64,000 bases of DNA from Ophioceras dolichostomum (taxonomy: Eukaryota; Ascomycota; Sordariomycetes; Magnaporthales; Ophioceraceae). The notes beneath the pieces were generated by a model. That model was not told the origin of the DNA and ran no database searches. It worked only from the letters and a program-made list of their open reading frames with translations. Each line of letters starts with the position of its first letter. Positions within the stretch are counted from its first letter, which is position 1. The stretch spans positions 1 to 64,000 of the forward strand of contig PYST01000059.1 in NCBI GenBank assembly GCA_003049485.1. The letters run 5' to 3'. The translations under genes and the position numbers were made by a program. Of this stretch, positions 49,601-59,905 are shown piece after piece.

Positions 49601-49808
49601 GTACATGATGCACGCGTCGCACGACATCCCGACCAAGATCGTGGAGGACGACGAGGACCCCCATGATGTCCCCGGGGCGGCGAGCGAGAGCGAGGCGGGC
49701 ATGGTGGGGCCGACGACGCCGGGGGAGGCGCTCGTGGGGAAGCAGGCGGAGAGCCTGATCCATAGGCCTTCGGGGGCGAGGATTAGCGCGCTGGGCAGCT
49801 CGCGTTGA
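46688..49808 (+). CDS. DENN-domain (AEX-3 type) Rab regulator
   Basis: DENN-domain protein; the family acts as guanine nucleotide exchange factor for Rab GTPases in vesicle traffic. Five exons: 46688-47077, 47148-48167, 48259-48495, 48579-49035, 49141-49808, total 923 residues. Introns have typical fungal branch sites (TGCTAACTGAC in intron 1). uDENN text runs from about residue 70 to 270 (YMVCGVGREPSQWV, HAFVLQQDSSHTLYGICLRV). cDENN is at about 280-430 (FAMWPLFCCLSIPNIVGVIE, FVSHYPAMLTMAAETVRF, VPVVHARHAKEL). dDENN-like text reads LIVMRGEVES..QDAVMAVMD region to 490. A coiled coil covers about 550-680 and the tail is Ser/His-rich. The first in-frame ATG (46688) was taken; the frame upstream lacks an ATG. 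Intron 4 (105 nt) has no stop and keeps the frame. Confidence 0.9.
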
Positions 49809-51005
49809 CTCTCTTCTGACTACCATGCTGCTGCTTACTCTCGCAGTAACTCGCCTTCTCCGAGGAGGGCCAGGTCGGCGGCCGACTTGGGATCGTCTTG
49901 GTCATCGTCGCCGACTGCGAAGGGTGGTGTGCCGTTGAGGTTCTCGTTTAGGGGTAGGGGGTTCTCTGGTGCGACTACGAGTGTGTGAGTGATTGAGTGA
50001 GTGAGTGAGCGGGAGGGAGAAAGAAAGAAAAAGGTGTGAGAGAAGAGGATGATCCAAGAATGAGCTTGTTTCTCTTTTTCACTTTGTTTTCTCTGATTTG
50101 GCGTCGGATTTACGGCCCCCGTTTCTTTTTACTTTTCCTTATCTTTCATACTATCTCTCAAAGATGCCTGCCTACCCGTCTGTCTCTCGGAAGTGAGTGA
50201 GTGATTGAGTGGAGGAGTGAGTGAGGAGGATCTTTTGTCACCCAAGCGGGGTTTTAATATACATCTCGTTTGTGTTGTTTCTCTCTTCCTGTTTACTTCT
50301 CCAATTACTGGATCCCTTCGAGGCCTTTCTTCTTCTATCTTCTATCTTCTTGGCTGACTTGCTTGGGGTTACCTATCTATCGGTGCTTTTTGACCTGGCT
50401 TGTATGTGTTGTTATTGTTGTCTTCTCTTCTAGGGTAGGGGTAGGGTGTCAACCCTCCCACTCTCAGTCTAGCTGCTCCGCTGATTTCTTTACTTCTTCG
50501 ATCTTCGAATGCTTTGCTTTCCTGACTTGTTCGGAAGTGCCTTGGCTTTGTGTACACTACGATAGCTAGTAGTTGGATTGAAGGTTGATAACTGAGCTTA
50601 ACTTGAATAAAACCAACACCTATAAGAGACAAAAACAACAGTCTTGGTTTCTATAGCTTTGTCCTTGCGGCTTGGTGGTGCGTCAGCCCTAATCTCTTTG
50701 GTTTGTGTTGCCCAAACCCTCTCCCTTTTGCGACTCGTAACTCGAGGTTCCTCATCCCTTCCCATTTCTCTTTCATCCGGCTTTGCGTGGGCTATACGAA
50801 GTCAGCTTGAAACCTTTCCTCCTCGAAGGCGTCTTCTGCATATGTACGATTACTCAAGCCCCCGTATTTTGGTTGTTCCGAAGTGTAGGACATTGCCCGG
50901 TACCTATCACCCGTCATATTTGACACTGCGGTGCCTGCCTCTGACAACATTAGCACCACATGTCACAATAGTCCACCTACTTTACATAGTACACTTTCCT
51001 AAAAT
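49809..51005. other. Convergent 3' region between DENN and HET genes
   Basis: No gene seen. GTGA microsatellite runs occur at about 49982-50010 and 50194-50226, and an AATAAA lies at 50606-50611. A pyrimidine-rich stretch fills 50270-50440. Confidence 0.55.
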
Positions 51006-53309
51006 TCACACGAGCGAAAACGTCTGCAGTTCAATCCCCCTCGCACGCAGCGCCTCGGGACGCAAACGCGGATCCCCATAAGTGGTCTCCAGCGTCTGCA
51101 AATTCACCCATCCGGGCCCCCTCTTGGTCACGGTCGTCACCCAGGGATATTCCAAAGCCGGGAGCCTCGGGTCATCGTCCGTCCCCATCGCGACGATGGC
51201 CGGATCGATCCTCGCATGTTCGTCTTCGTTACCGTCCACGAACCTCTTCGTGCCGGCGCCCGTCCACGTCATCGCGTTGCGCACCCACCAGCCGTCGGGG
51301 AGGGGGCCGATGATGCCGGCGGCGTCGTCCATCCCTTCCACGTAGCACTCCCCGACCACCTGGTGGTGGTGCCCGTCGCCGTTGGGGCGCAGGACGATGG
51401 CGGAGCTGCAGCCGAGGATGGCGCAGATGATGTCTCCTGGTTTAGCGCATGGGGGACCGAGCCCGATGTAGCCATCTTCGGTGGTGACCAAGGTCCTCGA
51501 CCTGACCATAGCCGCCATCGTGTGGAAGTGGCCGCTCAGGTCCTCCTGCGCGAAGGAGTTCCGCGCGTCCCCGTGGAGTTTTGCCAGATATTCCCGCCGC
51601 CACCACTCCTTGTCGTACTGGCAGTACGTCCATCTGTGCTGCAGCTGGCCGACGCAGATGGCAGCGAGGAAGGCGTCCAGGAGCGATCCCCCGCCGGCGT
51701 AGGCCGCCGATTTATCCTCCAACAGCCCGTCGGACTCCCACGAGGCGGCAACGTGCCGCGCGGCCTCGAGGGGCGTCTCGGGGGCGGGTGTGGAGACGGT
51801 GCGGACTGTTCCGAATTTGCGGCCGGTTATCCGGAGAACGCCGGGGGAGGAGGAGAGAGCGTAGTCCACGTACGGCTTCGACTTTCCGCTGAAGGTGCCG
51901 TGGGAGGAGATTGGCACTGTCTTTCGAGCGACGGTCCAGTTGGGGACCCATGAGGGCAGCCCGGCCACAGTAGTACCTTTAGTACCATTGGGACCGGCTT
52001 GTTGAGGTCTTCCTTCCTCGACGTCACGCATCTCGCATTCCTGCAGTAGAGAGGCGTGATCTGCGACGTCCAAGACGGCCATGAACGCCTCCGTGTAGAC
52101 CTGCGCCAGGGGGAGCCTGTAGTTGGGACGTATGTGGCGCTCGAAGCCCTCGACGATACCCAGCATGCCGTAGACCCTGTCCCAGGGGTTGGAGCACTGC
52201 CTCAGGCGGAGGAGCCGGAAGACGCTCACGATGTTGGGGTTCCGGCGGTGGCAGTGGAACAGATCCTCCAGGGACTTGACGCGCTGGCGCAGGTCCGGCG
52301 GGAGACCGCTCTTGTGCGCGAGGCAGTGGATGGCGCGCTCGAAGTGGTACAGCGACGCCTGGGTGCTGCCGCACTGGACGATCGAGCTGCTGGGGTCGGC
52401 GAGCAGGACCTCCTGGACGATCCACAGCCGCTGGAAATACTCGCGGCTGAGGAGGCGCCGGATCGAGTCCCAGACGGCCTGGGAGTACGGCAGCTCATGG
52501 AACCGGCTGTGCCACTCCGGCTCCGACGCGGCGGGGTGTCTGACGGGTCGAAGGCGGCTGCTGTCGAGCTCGATCTGGCGGCCGATGTAAGAAAGGGTCG
52601 ACAGGGCCGAGTGGCTTTCCTCGGCTGGGGATTCGGGGCCGAGCCAGAGGATCACGCTGTGAGCCATGGAGTAAATGGCGGCCATGCGGGAAAGCTGGGC
52701 CTCCTTTTCGGGCCCGTCCTCGCTTTGGTCGATGCAGACGGCGTCGGCCCATAACGTCCGCTCCTGGCGAGCCAGCCTAAGGCCCCTGAGAGCGGCCGCG
52801 AGATTCCTCGTAATGGGAAGCGAAGCGAAGTTCCCGACTGGGTCCGTGGAGCTCTCCTTGGCCGCAGCGTTCTCGATGATACCACCAGTCTGCTCGATCC
52901 AAGCCACCTCAGGGTTATCGGGCGAGCCCCAAACGTAGGACAGGGCTTCGTACACCGGAACGCCAACGGTGAAGTGAGCGCGACGCGGCTGAAAGTGTGG
53001 AAAGGACGAGCCGGTGAAGGGGTGAGTCCACCACGTGTCACGAGTTCGTCTGTTTTCGAAAAGAATTGCCCCTTCTTGCGTGGTGACAATCTGGAAGGGC
53101 CACGGCAGCGTCGGGAGCATTTCGGTCCTGGCCGCATCTCGGGCTGCAGCAGCCTCCTTGAGCCTGGTATCATCGGCATCTATCGGATCTGGCAGGACTG
53201 TAGGCCAGAGGCGGAGCCTCAGAGCGTCGTCAGGCGACCCAGGTAGGAGGGTCACCAGCCTGATCTCCTGCTCGCGGTTCCTCAGGGGCTCGTATTTGAG
53301 CGTCTTCAT
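51006..53309 (-). CDS. HET-domain protein with WW-like insert
   Basis: Single-exon gene, 767 residues. It carries the heterokaryon-incompatibility (HET) domain, found in proteins that trigger cell death or growth arrest after fusion of unlike fungal strains. N-terminal YEPLRNREQEIRLVTLLPGS is the usual start of the large HET subgroup. Core motifs are YEALSYVWGSPDNP (120-133), SLPITRNLAAALRGLR, LWADAVCIDQ (186-195; usual form LWIDAICINQ), the IYSMAHSVILWLGP segment, and later SREYFQRLWIVQEVLLA and NPWDRVYGMLGI. Between residues 68 and 98, LPWPFQIV..EGAILFENRRTRDTWWTHP resembles a degenerate WW domain. No predicted partner domain such as NACHT is fused. The incompatibility role is inferred from family only. 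Confidence 0.92.
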   Translation of the reverse strand: MKTLKYEPLRNREQEIRLVTLLPGSPDDALRLRLWPTVLPDPIDADDTRLKEAAAARDAARTEMLPTLPWPFQIVTTQEGAILFENRRTRDTWWTHPFTGSSFPHFQPRRAHFTVGVPVYEALSYVWGSPDNPEVAWIEQTGGIIENAAAKESSTDPVGNFASLPITRNLAAALRGLRLARQERTLWADAVCIDQSEDGPEKEAQLSRMAAIYSMAHSVILWLGPESPAEESHSALSTLSYIGRQIELDSSRLRPVRHPAASEPEWHSRFHELPYSQAVWDSIRRLLSREYFQRLWIVQEVLLADPSSSIVQCGSTQASLYHFERAIHCLAHKSGLPPDLRQRVKSLEDLFHCHRRNPNIVSVFRLLRLRQCSNPWDRVYGMLGIVEGFERHIRPNYRLPLAQVYTEAFMAVLDVADHASLLQECEMRDVEEGRPQQAGPNGTKGTTVAGLPSWVPNWTVARKTVPISSHGTFSGKSKPYVDYALSSSPGVLRITGRKFGTVRTVSTPAPETPLEAARHVAASWESDGLLEDKSAAYAGGGSLLDAFLAAICVGQLQHRWTYCQYDKEWWRREYLAKLHGDARNSFAQEDLSGHFHTMAAMVRSRTLVTTEDGYIGLGPPCAKPGDIICAILGCSSAIVLRPNGDGHHHQVVGECYVEGMDDAAGIIGPLPDGWWVRNAMTWTGAGTKRFVDGNEDEHARIDPAIVAMGTDDDPRLPALEYPWVTTVTKRGPGWVNLQTLETTYGDPRLRPEALRARGIELQTFSLV

Positions 53310-54792
53310 GGCGCTTCGTTACGGCGGCGGTATTCATGGCGGGATGACTTGAAGCTTGAAAGACGCCCCATTGAGACGAGGCTGACCTACCTAGCTGGTA
53401 TAATCTTCACCAGGCATTAAAGAAGAAGAAAAACCACGGCATCTTTAAATGTATGTAAGTCGTACCCCAGGCGGGAAGGCTGGCCGGGCGGCTGGCCGGC
53501 CTACAGGCAGCAAGCGGCGGAGTTGATCCATCCCGATGAGGGAATTGTGGGGTTATGCCACTGCAACATCGCCGCCTGTGGTTCGACGGCAAACAGCATG
53601 GGACGGACGGGCTGGACATCGCCAAGAGGTTCAGAGGTATTAAGCCGGAGGGTGGGCCATTGCTGCCGTGGACCGGCTGCCGGGCGTCTAACCCAACAAC
53701 GTTGGCGGAGGGCAGCATGTGGGCATATTTTGTCTTGCACGGTCTAAAAAGCTCTATTCTTATGCTGCCTAGGGAGAGATACGAAAACTGATTGGAGTTG
53801 AACACGCACCTGTGTGCACTCGGTCGCTTCAAAGGCATCCATGCACCACGCGGGGCTCTTTCCTGTCGTTGCCCGTACTTTAGAAAAAGTTCCCTTCACC
53901 TCAATTGCATCGACGTTGGAATAAGCCCACCTTAACAGCGGCCTCTAAAACGAACTGGCAGTTCCTCAGGATGTGGGCTGGAAACTGCCGCGCCCGGCCA
54001 TGTCGTAGAGAGGACCGACCAAACGAGACCGGACGATCGACACAACACGCGGCGACAGAGCTGACAAGAAGTGAGCCCGTTCACACCGCCGAACCTGTAG
54101 CTTCTTTCGACAAGGTCTTGTAGTCCCTCAAGCGTCAAACCACTTGCAACTTTACACGCTCAAGAAATGTCCCGGAGATCAATGTCGTGAAAGAGTGTCG
54201 GTTCGATCAGTGTAGGCCACGTTTGCTCCGAGGGCAGGGATATCGTCTGTGTATCAAAGCGAAAGTGCAAGACGGTTCACGCACAGTACCTGGCGTATCG
54301 GATCGTCAATTGCCCCATACCTAGGTAGGTAGGTAATCCTCCATATGTAGAGAGGCATCTCGCTGGTGCTACTAGGGGCGGCCTTGCAGAGTAAGGATTA
54401 TTTTTTCTGTCTCATGTGTCTCGGGGAATGAGCCGGGCTTCGTAGTTCCATTGAACTAAGTTCGAGTCGCTTCTCGGAGCAAGGGCAGATATGGCGGCTT
54501 GTTGACGATGTGGCCTCGTATCGGGGGCTTGCGCTAGTCACTTCGAAGTAATTCCCCAGCCTTTCGCAGAGTTGATGTGTGCGTGTCCTATTGGGCCGGT
54601 TCTTTCGTCCCTATAATTTTTGGGTGAGGGGTGTTGTGTCGAGCTCCCACGAGGTACCGTTTCTACGCCCGTGTTTGGCGGACGGCATGCCTGGGTGACG
54701 GGGACTGACCACAGATGCTCCGTGTTGAACCCTTTTTCACACCTAGATATCTTGGCGGACAACGAGAATTACACTCGACGAAAGAATACCGT
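53310..54792. other. Intergenic between the two HET genes
   Basis: Promoter of the left HET gene and 3' flank of the right one. No open frame of interest. A short CTAGGTAGGTAGGT motif lies near 54321-54334. Confidence 0.5.
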
Positions 54793-56669
54793 CTACACAA
54801 TTCTTACGATCCGCCTCTCGCCGGTGGGCGCCTTCTGATCATGTCTGAGGGTTTCTTTCGCCAGCCCGATGCGTACCATCTCCGACTTTGTCTCATCTCT
54901 AAACTTGACAACAAGGCCGTGGAAGTCTGTGTCTACTGTGACCATAGGTATGAGGTAATACTCATCGTCTGGGTCTATCTCGTGAGTCCCGTCAGGGCAC
55001 CAGCCCAGTTGGGCGGGTTCCCCAGGATTCCCTTGCCCCTTCAACTTGACGTAGATCCCCATCTTTTCGAGAGCAACAGGGATCAAGCAGGAATCGAGCT
55101 CAGCGAAGCCGTCCTCCACTTGCCCCGTGTCCGTGGCTCCATAGACTGGGGTGCACTGGACGTCTTTCACCCGAGCATGCTGCAAGAGCAATGGCTGTGT
55201 GGCTAAGGGGTGACAGAGACGTAGAACGTAGTCGACTCGCCCGTCAATGGACGCCCAGGACCAGGACGGTGCCCTCCAGGAGACCTGAGCGGAAGGCGGC
55301 ATCCCGGACCTTCTGTACCAACACATATCCTCCACCAGCGTTTCCCGCCACAGGCCGGCCAGATAGGTTTCGCCCTGCCTCGCACACTTCATCTCCTCGG
55401 CCAGCCCAGATAATGCAGGCAGCCTATCTCTAGGGTCTGACGTTTTCAGTGCTGAGTACTGCCCGACCATTAGACGATAGAGCTGCGGAGCGTCTGCATG
55501 CTTGATATTCGTGGTGATGTTGTAGAAATCACTCTTCTCTAGCTCACCGAGATGGTACGTTGCCCCGCCGCACTCGCAGCTGCGGTTGTTTCTGCATTCC
55601 CACAACAGTTCTTGCGGGCCGATGTGAAGCACCCGCGGCGCCAGCAAGCGCTCCTGGTACGCCCATGCTCGCCCGAGGAGGGGGAAGGGGCTCCAAGCCT
55701 TATTGTGTCGTGCTCCCTTACGGGGGTGCTCCATTTCGTACACCCTCAACGGTCCCACCTCGACGCTTCGGCGGGGCTGCGGGAAACAGCCGTGGTGGAC
55801 TGAGGTAGCCCAGGTCACGGCCAAGGTGAGGAACGAATTGCGGTACACATCGGCCATGCGGCCAGATTCTTGCTTCCAATCTTTCAGGTCTTCGTCATTT
55901 TGGATGATGCAGAGCGCGTCGATCCAAAGATATCGCACCTTCAGCGCGCGAGCGATCCTGATGGCGTCTCGAAAGGTGCGTGGCAAATCACTGGGCTTGA
56001 TGCCTCGCGAATGGCTCTCGTAAGTGTCGGGAGTGGTTTTGGCGAAGCCCGCGTCCGTACCCCGGCAGTAGCTGAGGCAAATATAGCGGCCTCTGATGGC
56101 GCCCTTCGTTTCTAGCAGGGTGACTTCACTCGGGCCATCAGGTTTAAGGTCGAGAACACGGGTAGGAAGAATCGGATCGGCGGAGTACAGGCAACTGGGA
56201 TGTGTGGTAGTACACTCCTTCAGCCAGCGACCGCCGCAGACCTTGATGGACGAGATTGTAGTCGGTGGAAGAAGCCCCTTCAGGTCAAATGGATTGGGGG
56301 TGCCTGTTGCCTCAACATCATCAGCATTGTCACCAGCTCTCTCACCGTAGACGTTAGAAAGGGCCTCGCGCAGTTACCTTGGATGCCTCCGAAGAAAAAC
56401 GGCCTGGATGGAATCCCCGCAACGTATACGTACAACAAGGAATCCTGCTCGCCAACCACAGCGCAAACTTCCAGCTCCTTCTTACCCCAAAAGGCTAGAT
56501 CCTTCTCAACTGCGCGCAGGGCAATATTGCATCCTTTACACTGAGTTTCGCAGGCACCTGGATTGATTATCTTGGACGTTGGTTTCGGTTCCCATAGTTC
56601 ATACCGCCACACAGGGAGACCTTTCCATTGTGAACAGAGCGCCACCTGAGAAGTGCTGGCTGGTGGCAT
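54793..56669 (-). CDS. HET-domain protein with altered signature
   Basis: Exons 56378-56669 and 54793-56303 join over a 74-nt intron to 600 residues. The text WLKECTTTHPSCLYSADPIL followed by LPTRVLDL, RGRYICLSYCRG (residues 169-179), PRTFRDAIRIARALKVRYLW, IDALCIIQNDEDLKDW and VYRNSFLTLAVTWATSVHHGC is the classic layout of short HET proteins. C-terminal APSWSWASIDG is also typical. The usual LSYCWG reads LSYCRG here (codon CGG at 56062-56064). Reading only from the first ATG-like codon downstream would lose the first 200 residues, so the upstream exon matters. The exon 1 start (56669) is the first ATG in its frame. The gene is otherwise intact, with no stop or frameshift seen. Confidence 0.85.
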
Positions 56670-57964
56670 GACGCGAAGCCAGCTTCGCTTGATATTAGGA
56701 GATCACAGGCTGAGGTTTTCGCAGGTATTGAGAAGAGATGAAAAGACGGCCTGCCTCGTTCGACCACTACTCAGCATCGACGACCGATTCGATTAGTGTG
56801 CACTGAGACACGTGTGGAGAGGAAGCAGAGTTTGACGGGGCTGCGGCAGGGATCATGAAGACCAAAATGAAAGACAGGGAGCGAGCGGAATCAAAAGGTT
56901 GAGGGGGTTGAGCCGTGAATGAATGCACGAGACAGTCTTAAATGGGGTTGCTCCCCACATCTCTCCGTGCTTCCTTCTTGTGGAGTTGGAGTTCTATTGG
57001 CAACCGTAGCCTATTGCCCCATCCCTTATCGCTTTGGTCCAATAGCCAACCCACTCCAGAGCTCACCCCGATAATGCCCCTGAATGGTTGGTATAGAGGA
57101 CTGAAAAAGATCCGGGAATTCGATCGCGTTCCCCAGGTGCTTTGGGGTCCTCTTCCACGCATCATGTTTTCGCTCATTGTATCGAAGCAGAATCGTCGAC
57201 AAACCCCGCAGATGACACTCTGACCTCACAGGCGACCACTAGGTCCAGCCACTACGTTTTCCGGGTGGCGCAACAGAGCACGTTCAGGCATGTAGGACCT
57301 GTAGACGGCAGAAGGCCCGCTGTCACGGGGGCGAGAATGCCCCATGCCAACGGTGTCGTGCCACCGGGAGAGACTGCGTCTTCAGCGTTCTTATGGCCAA
57401 GCCAAGGCACCGACGGCATCTACGCAGGGGCAGCAATAAGTCAGAATTCCTCAGTTTCGTAAGGACCAAGATATATGAAACCTAGCTGGGAGATGTCAAC
57501 GCTCTCTCCTCCTGAGTCAGGAAGCTTCAGGTTTCGAGCTCCATGCACAATACAAAGCTGGCAATTCTTATCTGCGGGAATAGCCAATTTACTTCTTTGC
57601 GTATCGAACCGTCTGGAAGAGTTCTAGGGATGCTTGGAAGAGATAGGAGCGTGTATGTAAGTCGTCGTCGTGGGGCGTGGTCATATCACAGGTGTGATCA
57701 CAAGCTTCAGCTTTATCTTATCGCGACACGATTTTTTTCTCTGCTCATGCTCTCACACATGAACCTCTCGCAGACATGACGGACGATGCCCTACATATTG
57801 AGGTCAGGAAAGATAAATGAGTCATTGTCTGCTCGCTACAAGGCCCTTCGCGGCTAGATTAAACAGCTTTCACTAGCGTCTCTCAAGATCACCCTGAGAC
57901 ACCTCCGTCTGGAGGACTTCAGACCTCCCGCAGGATCGCGCCACGACGCTCCCAGCCCATCCTT
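56670..57964. other. Divergent promoter region, HET gene and BCD1-family gene
   Basis: The two flanking genes point away from each other, so both promoters should lie here. No coding exon, RNA gene or repeat was recognised. Confidence 0.5.
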
Positions 57965-59905
57965 ATGGCGGACACGCCGCTCACGGCCCTCTGCAGCGTC
58001 TGCCACGTCGCACCTCCCAAATACAAATGCCCTCGGTGTACCGCGCGGACATGCTCCTTAACTTGTATCAAACGGCATAAGGAGTGGACGTCCTGCACCG
58101 GAGCGCGAGACCCGACCGCATTTCTGCCCGCCTCGCGCTTGCGCACCCCGGCCGGAATCGACCACGACTACAACTTCCTGAGCGCCATAGAGCGCGCCCG
58201 CGACCGCGCAGCCCGCGACATCTCCGAGCGGACGGGCATTGCGCCTCCTGCCGAGGGACCGACCGATAGCGAAGTCAACCGCCCGAAGTTTCAGCAACAT
58301 CATTATCAGCATCGCGGCCACCAAGGAGGCGCGGGCGCACAAGCTACGGCTGTACGGTTTCGGAAGGAGTGGCATGGCGATGAGCTAGTCCACGTGCCAC
58401 TCGATCCATTGCACTGGAGGCGACAGCAAGTGGAGCAGCATCAGCAGCAGAACCGCAGAGACGACGCGGAGCAGGCGGATGACCGACAAGACGACGACGG
58501 CGACGAGGAAGATGTCAGGCCTCCCAACGCGGCTATGCTGTCGCACTGGTATCCACAGGCCCTGGGCAAGTCGGAGCGAGCGCGATGCAGGGCATTAGAT
58601 ATCGAGGCAGTGGCGGCGCCGCGTGGCATCGCGAGGCAGCGCGAGAACCGGACGAAGTGGAACAAACGCGCGATGGGCATTCATTGGACGATCGAGTGGC
58701 TGGTATACACCGACGAGAGTGCGAGGAAATCTGACGGGGATAGCGTGGACGGGGCAGATGCCCCAACACCTACACGGATAGTCCACACAGCGCTGGACAC
58801 AGAGCCCATCTTCCACTGCTTCGCCGCGACCATGGATTGGGTTCGCAAGGGCCGCGAAAAGGACGACGCTGCCGCTGCTGCGGCCGGCGAAGATAGGGCA
58901 GATCATCCCGAAGCCAACCCGGACCATGACGCGCTCCTGCCTCCGAAGAAAAGACGGAAGCGCGCACTGCAACACGCCCGCCTCGCCACCCAGGACGCGA
59001 CCACATCCGCCTGGCCGGCCTCTGCATATCAATTACAGAACTCCTTCACGCAGGTATGGGAAGAGGCCTCGCACTGCGGGTCCGCGACGGCCACCAGCTG
59101 GGACCGCGACGAGGATCTGCACCGCAAGAAGACGGACCTCGCGTATTTTCTGCTCAAGCCCGCCACGAACCCGAAGCAGCTGATCCCCCTCCGCCCGGAG
59201 GAGACGCTAGCCGCCGCGCTAGCAGGGCGGACTGTTCTCGAATTCCCCACCGTCTACGTCCTTCCCGTCTCGCCATCCTCCTCCCACTCTGACGGGACGA
59301 AGACGACGGCTACGCTCCCGCCAAAGCACGTCGAAGGATCCGCGGATGAGCGGAGACCGCCGCAACTGCACCCGAAGCCGCCATCGAGGGATGGGCCAAT
59401 AGGTCGGAATCACAGCAACAGCCGCCCTGGACCAGGACCGACGGGGAGGAAGTTCGGGGACGGATGGAAACGTGCCAACCGTGCGCAGCTGCAGCCGCAG
59501 CGACATCCTCAGCGACATCCGCATTCAGGCGACAGCCGGAAGCGCAAACCGTGGGATAATCAACAGCACTCTAGCACCGACCAGCCGGCGAAGAAGGGAC
59601 GAGTCGACGAGAGGCGCGGGGGCTTACAGGGCGGCGGGTGCGATGGCGTCGAGGACGGGCTCGAGGACGGCGAGGTCGTTGGCGAAGAAGAGGAGGTGGC
59701 CGCGCTGGATGGTGGCGGTGGTGGTGGTGGTGGTGGTGGTGGTGGGAATTCTCTGCTCGACGACGGCGACTTCGGTGGTGGCCTAGGGCCCGACGACGTG
59801 ATGGGGTATGATGACGACGTCGACGAACAACAGCACGACGACGACGGGCCCGAAGAGCTCCCCGTTACGAATGGGCTCGTCGCCTATGATTCGGACAGCG
59901 ACTGA
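57965..59905 (+). CDS. BCD1: Box C/D snoRNA assembly protein Bcd1 (HIT zinc finger)
   Basis: Intronless, 646 residues. The N-terminus is a HIT zinc finger with all ligands: C10, C13, C22, C25, C30, C34, H38 and C44 (CSVC..KCPRC..TCSLTCIKRHKEWTSC). Followed by the YNFLSAIERARDRAARDI helix and the conserved middle (RQRENRTKWNKRAMGIHWTI), and the later VYVLPVSP segment, it fits Bcd1/ZNHIT6, which stabilises box C/D snoRNP precursors in the nucleus. It is longer than yeast Bcd1 because of Gln/Asp-rich insertions, a basic PPKKRRKRAL segment and a disordered tail. The tail has a run of twelve glycines and ends in an acidic stretch. Start is the first ATG, directly before the finger. Confidence 0.9.
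   Translation: MADTPLTALCSVCHVAPPKYKCPRCTARTCSLTCIKRHKEWTSCTGARDPTAFLPASRLRTPAGIDHDYNFLSAIERARDRAARDISERTGIAPPAEGPTDSEVNRPKFQQHHYQHRGHQGGAGAQATAVRFRKEWHGDELVHVPLDPLHWRRQQVEQHQQQNRRDDAEQADDRQDDDGDEEDVRPPNAAMLSHWYPQALGKSERARCRALDIEAVAAPRGIARQRENRTKWNKRAMGIHWTIEWLVYTDESARKSDGDSVDGADAPTPTRIVHTALDTEPIFHCFAATMDWVRKGREKDDAAAAAAGEDRADHPEANPDHDALLPPKKRRKRALQHARLATQDATTSAWPASAYQLQNSFTQVWEEASHCGSATATSWDRDEDLHRKKTDLAYFLLKPATNPKQLIPLRPEETLAAALAGRTVLEFPTVYVLPVSPSSSHSDGTKTTATLPPKHVEGSADERRPPQLHPKPPSRDGPIGRNHSNSRPGPGPTGRKFGDGWKRANRAQLQPQRHPQRHPHSGDSRKRKPWDNQQHSSTDQPAKKGRVDERRGGLQGGGCDGVEDGLEDGEVVGEEEEVAALDGGGGGGGGGGGGNSLLDDGDFGGGLGPDDVMGYDDDVDEQQHDDDGPEELPVTNGLVAYDSDSD
59711..59746 (+). repeat. (GGT)n microsatellite coding poly-glycine
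   Basis: Twelve successive glycine codons, mainly GGT, in the tail of the BCD1-family gene. Length variation between isolates is likely. Confidence 0.95.
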
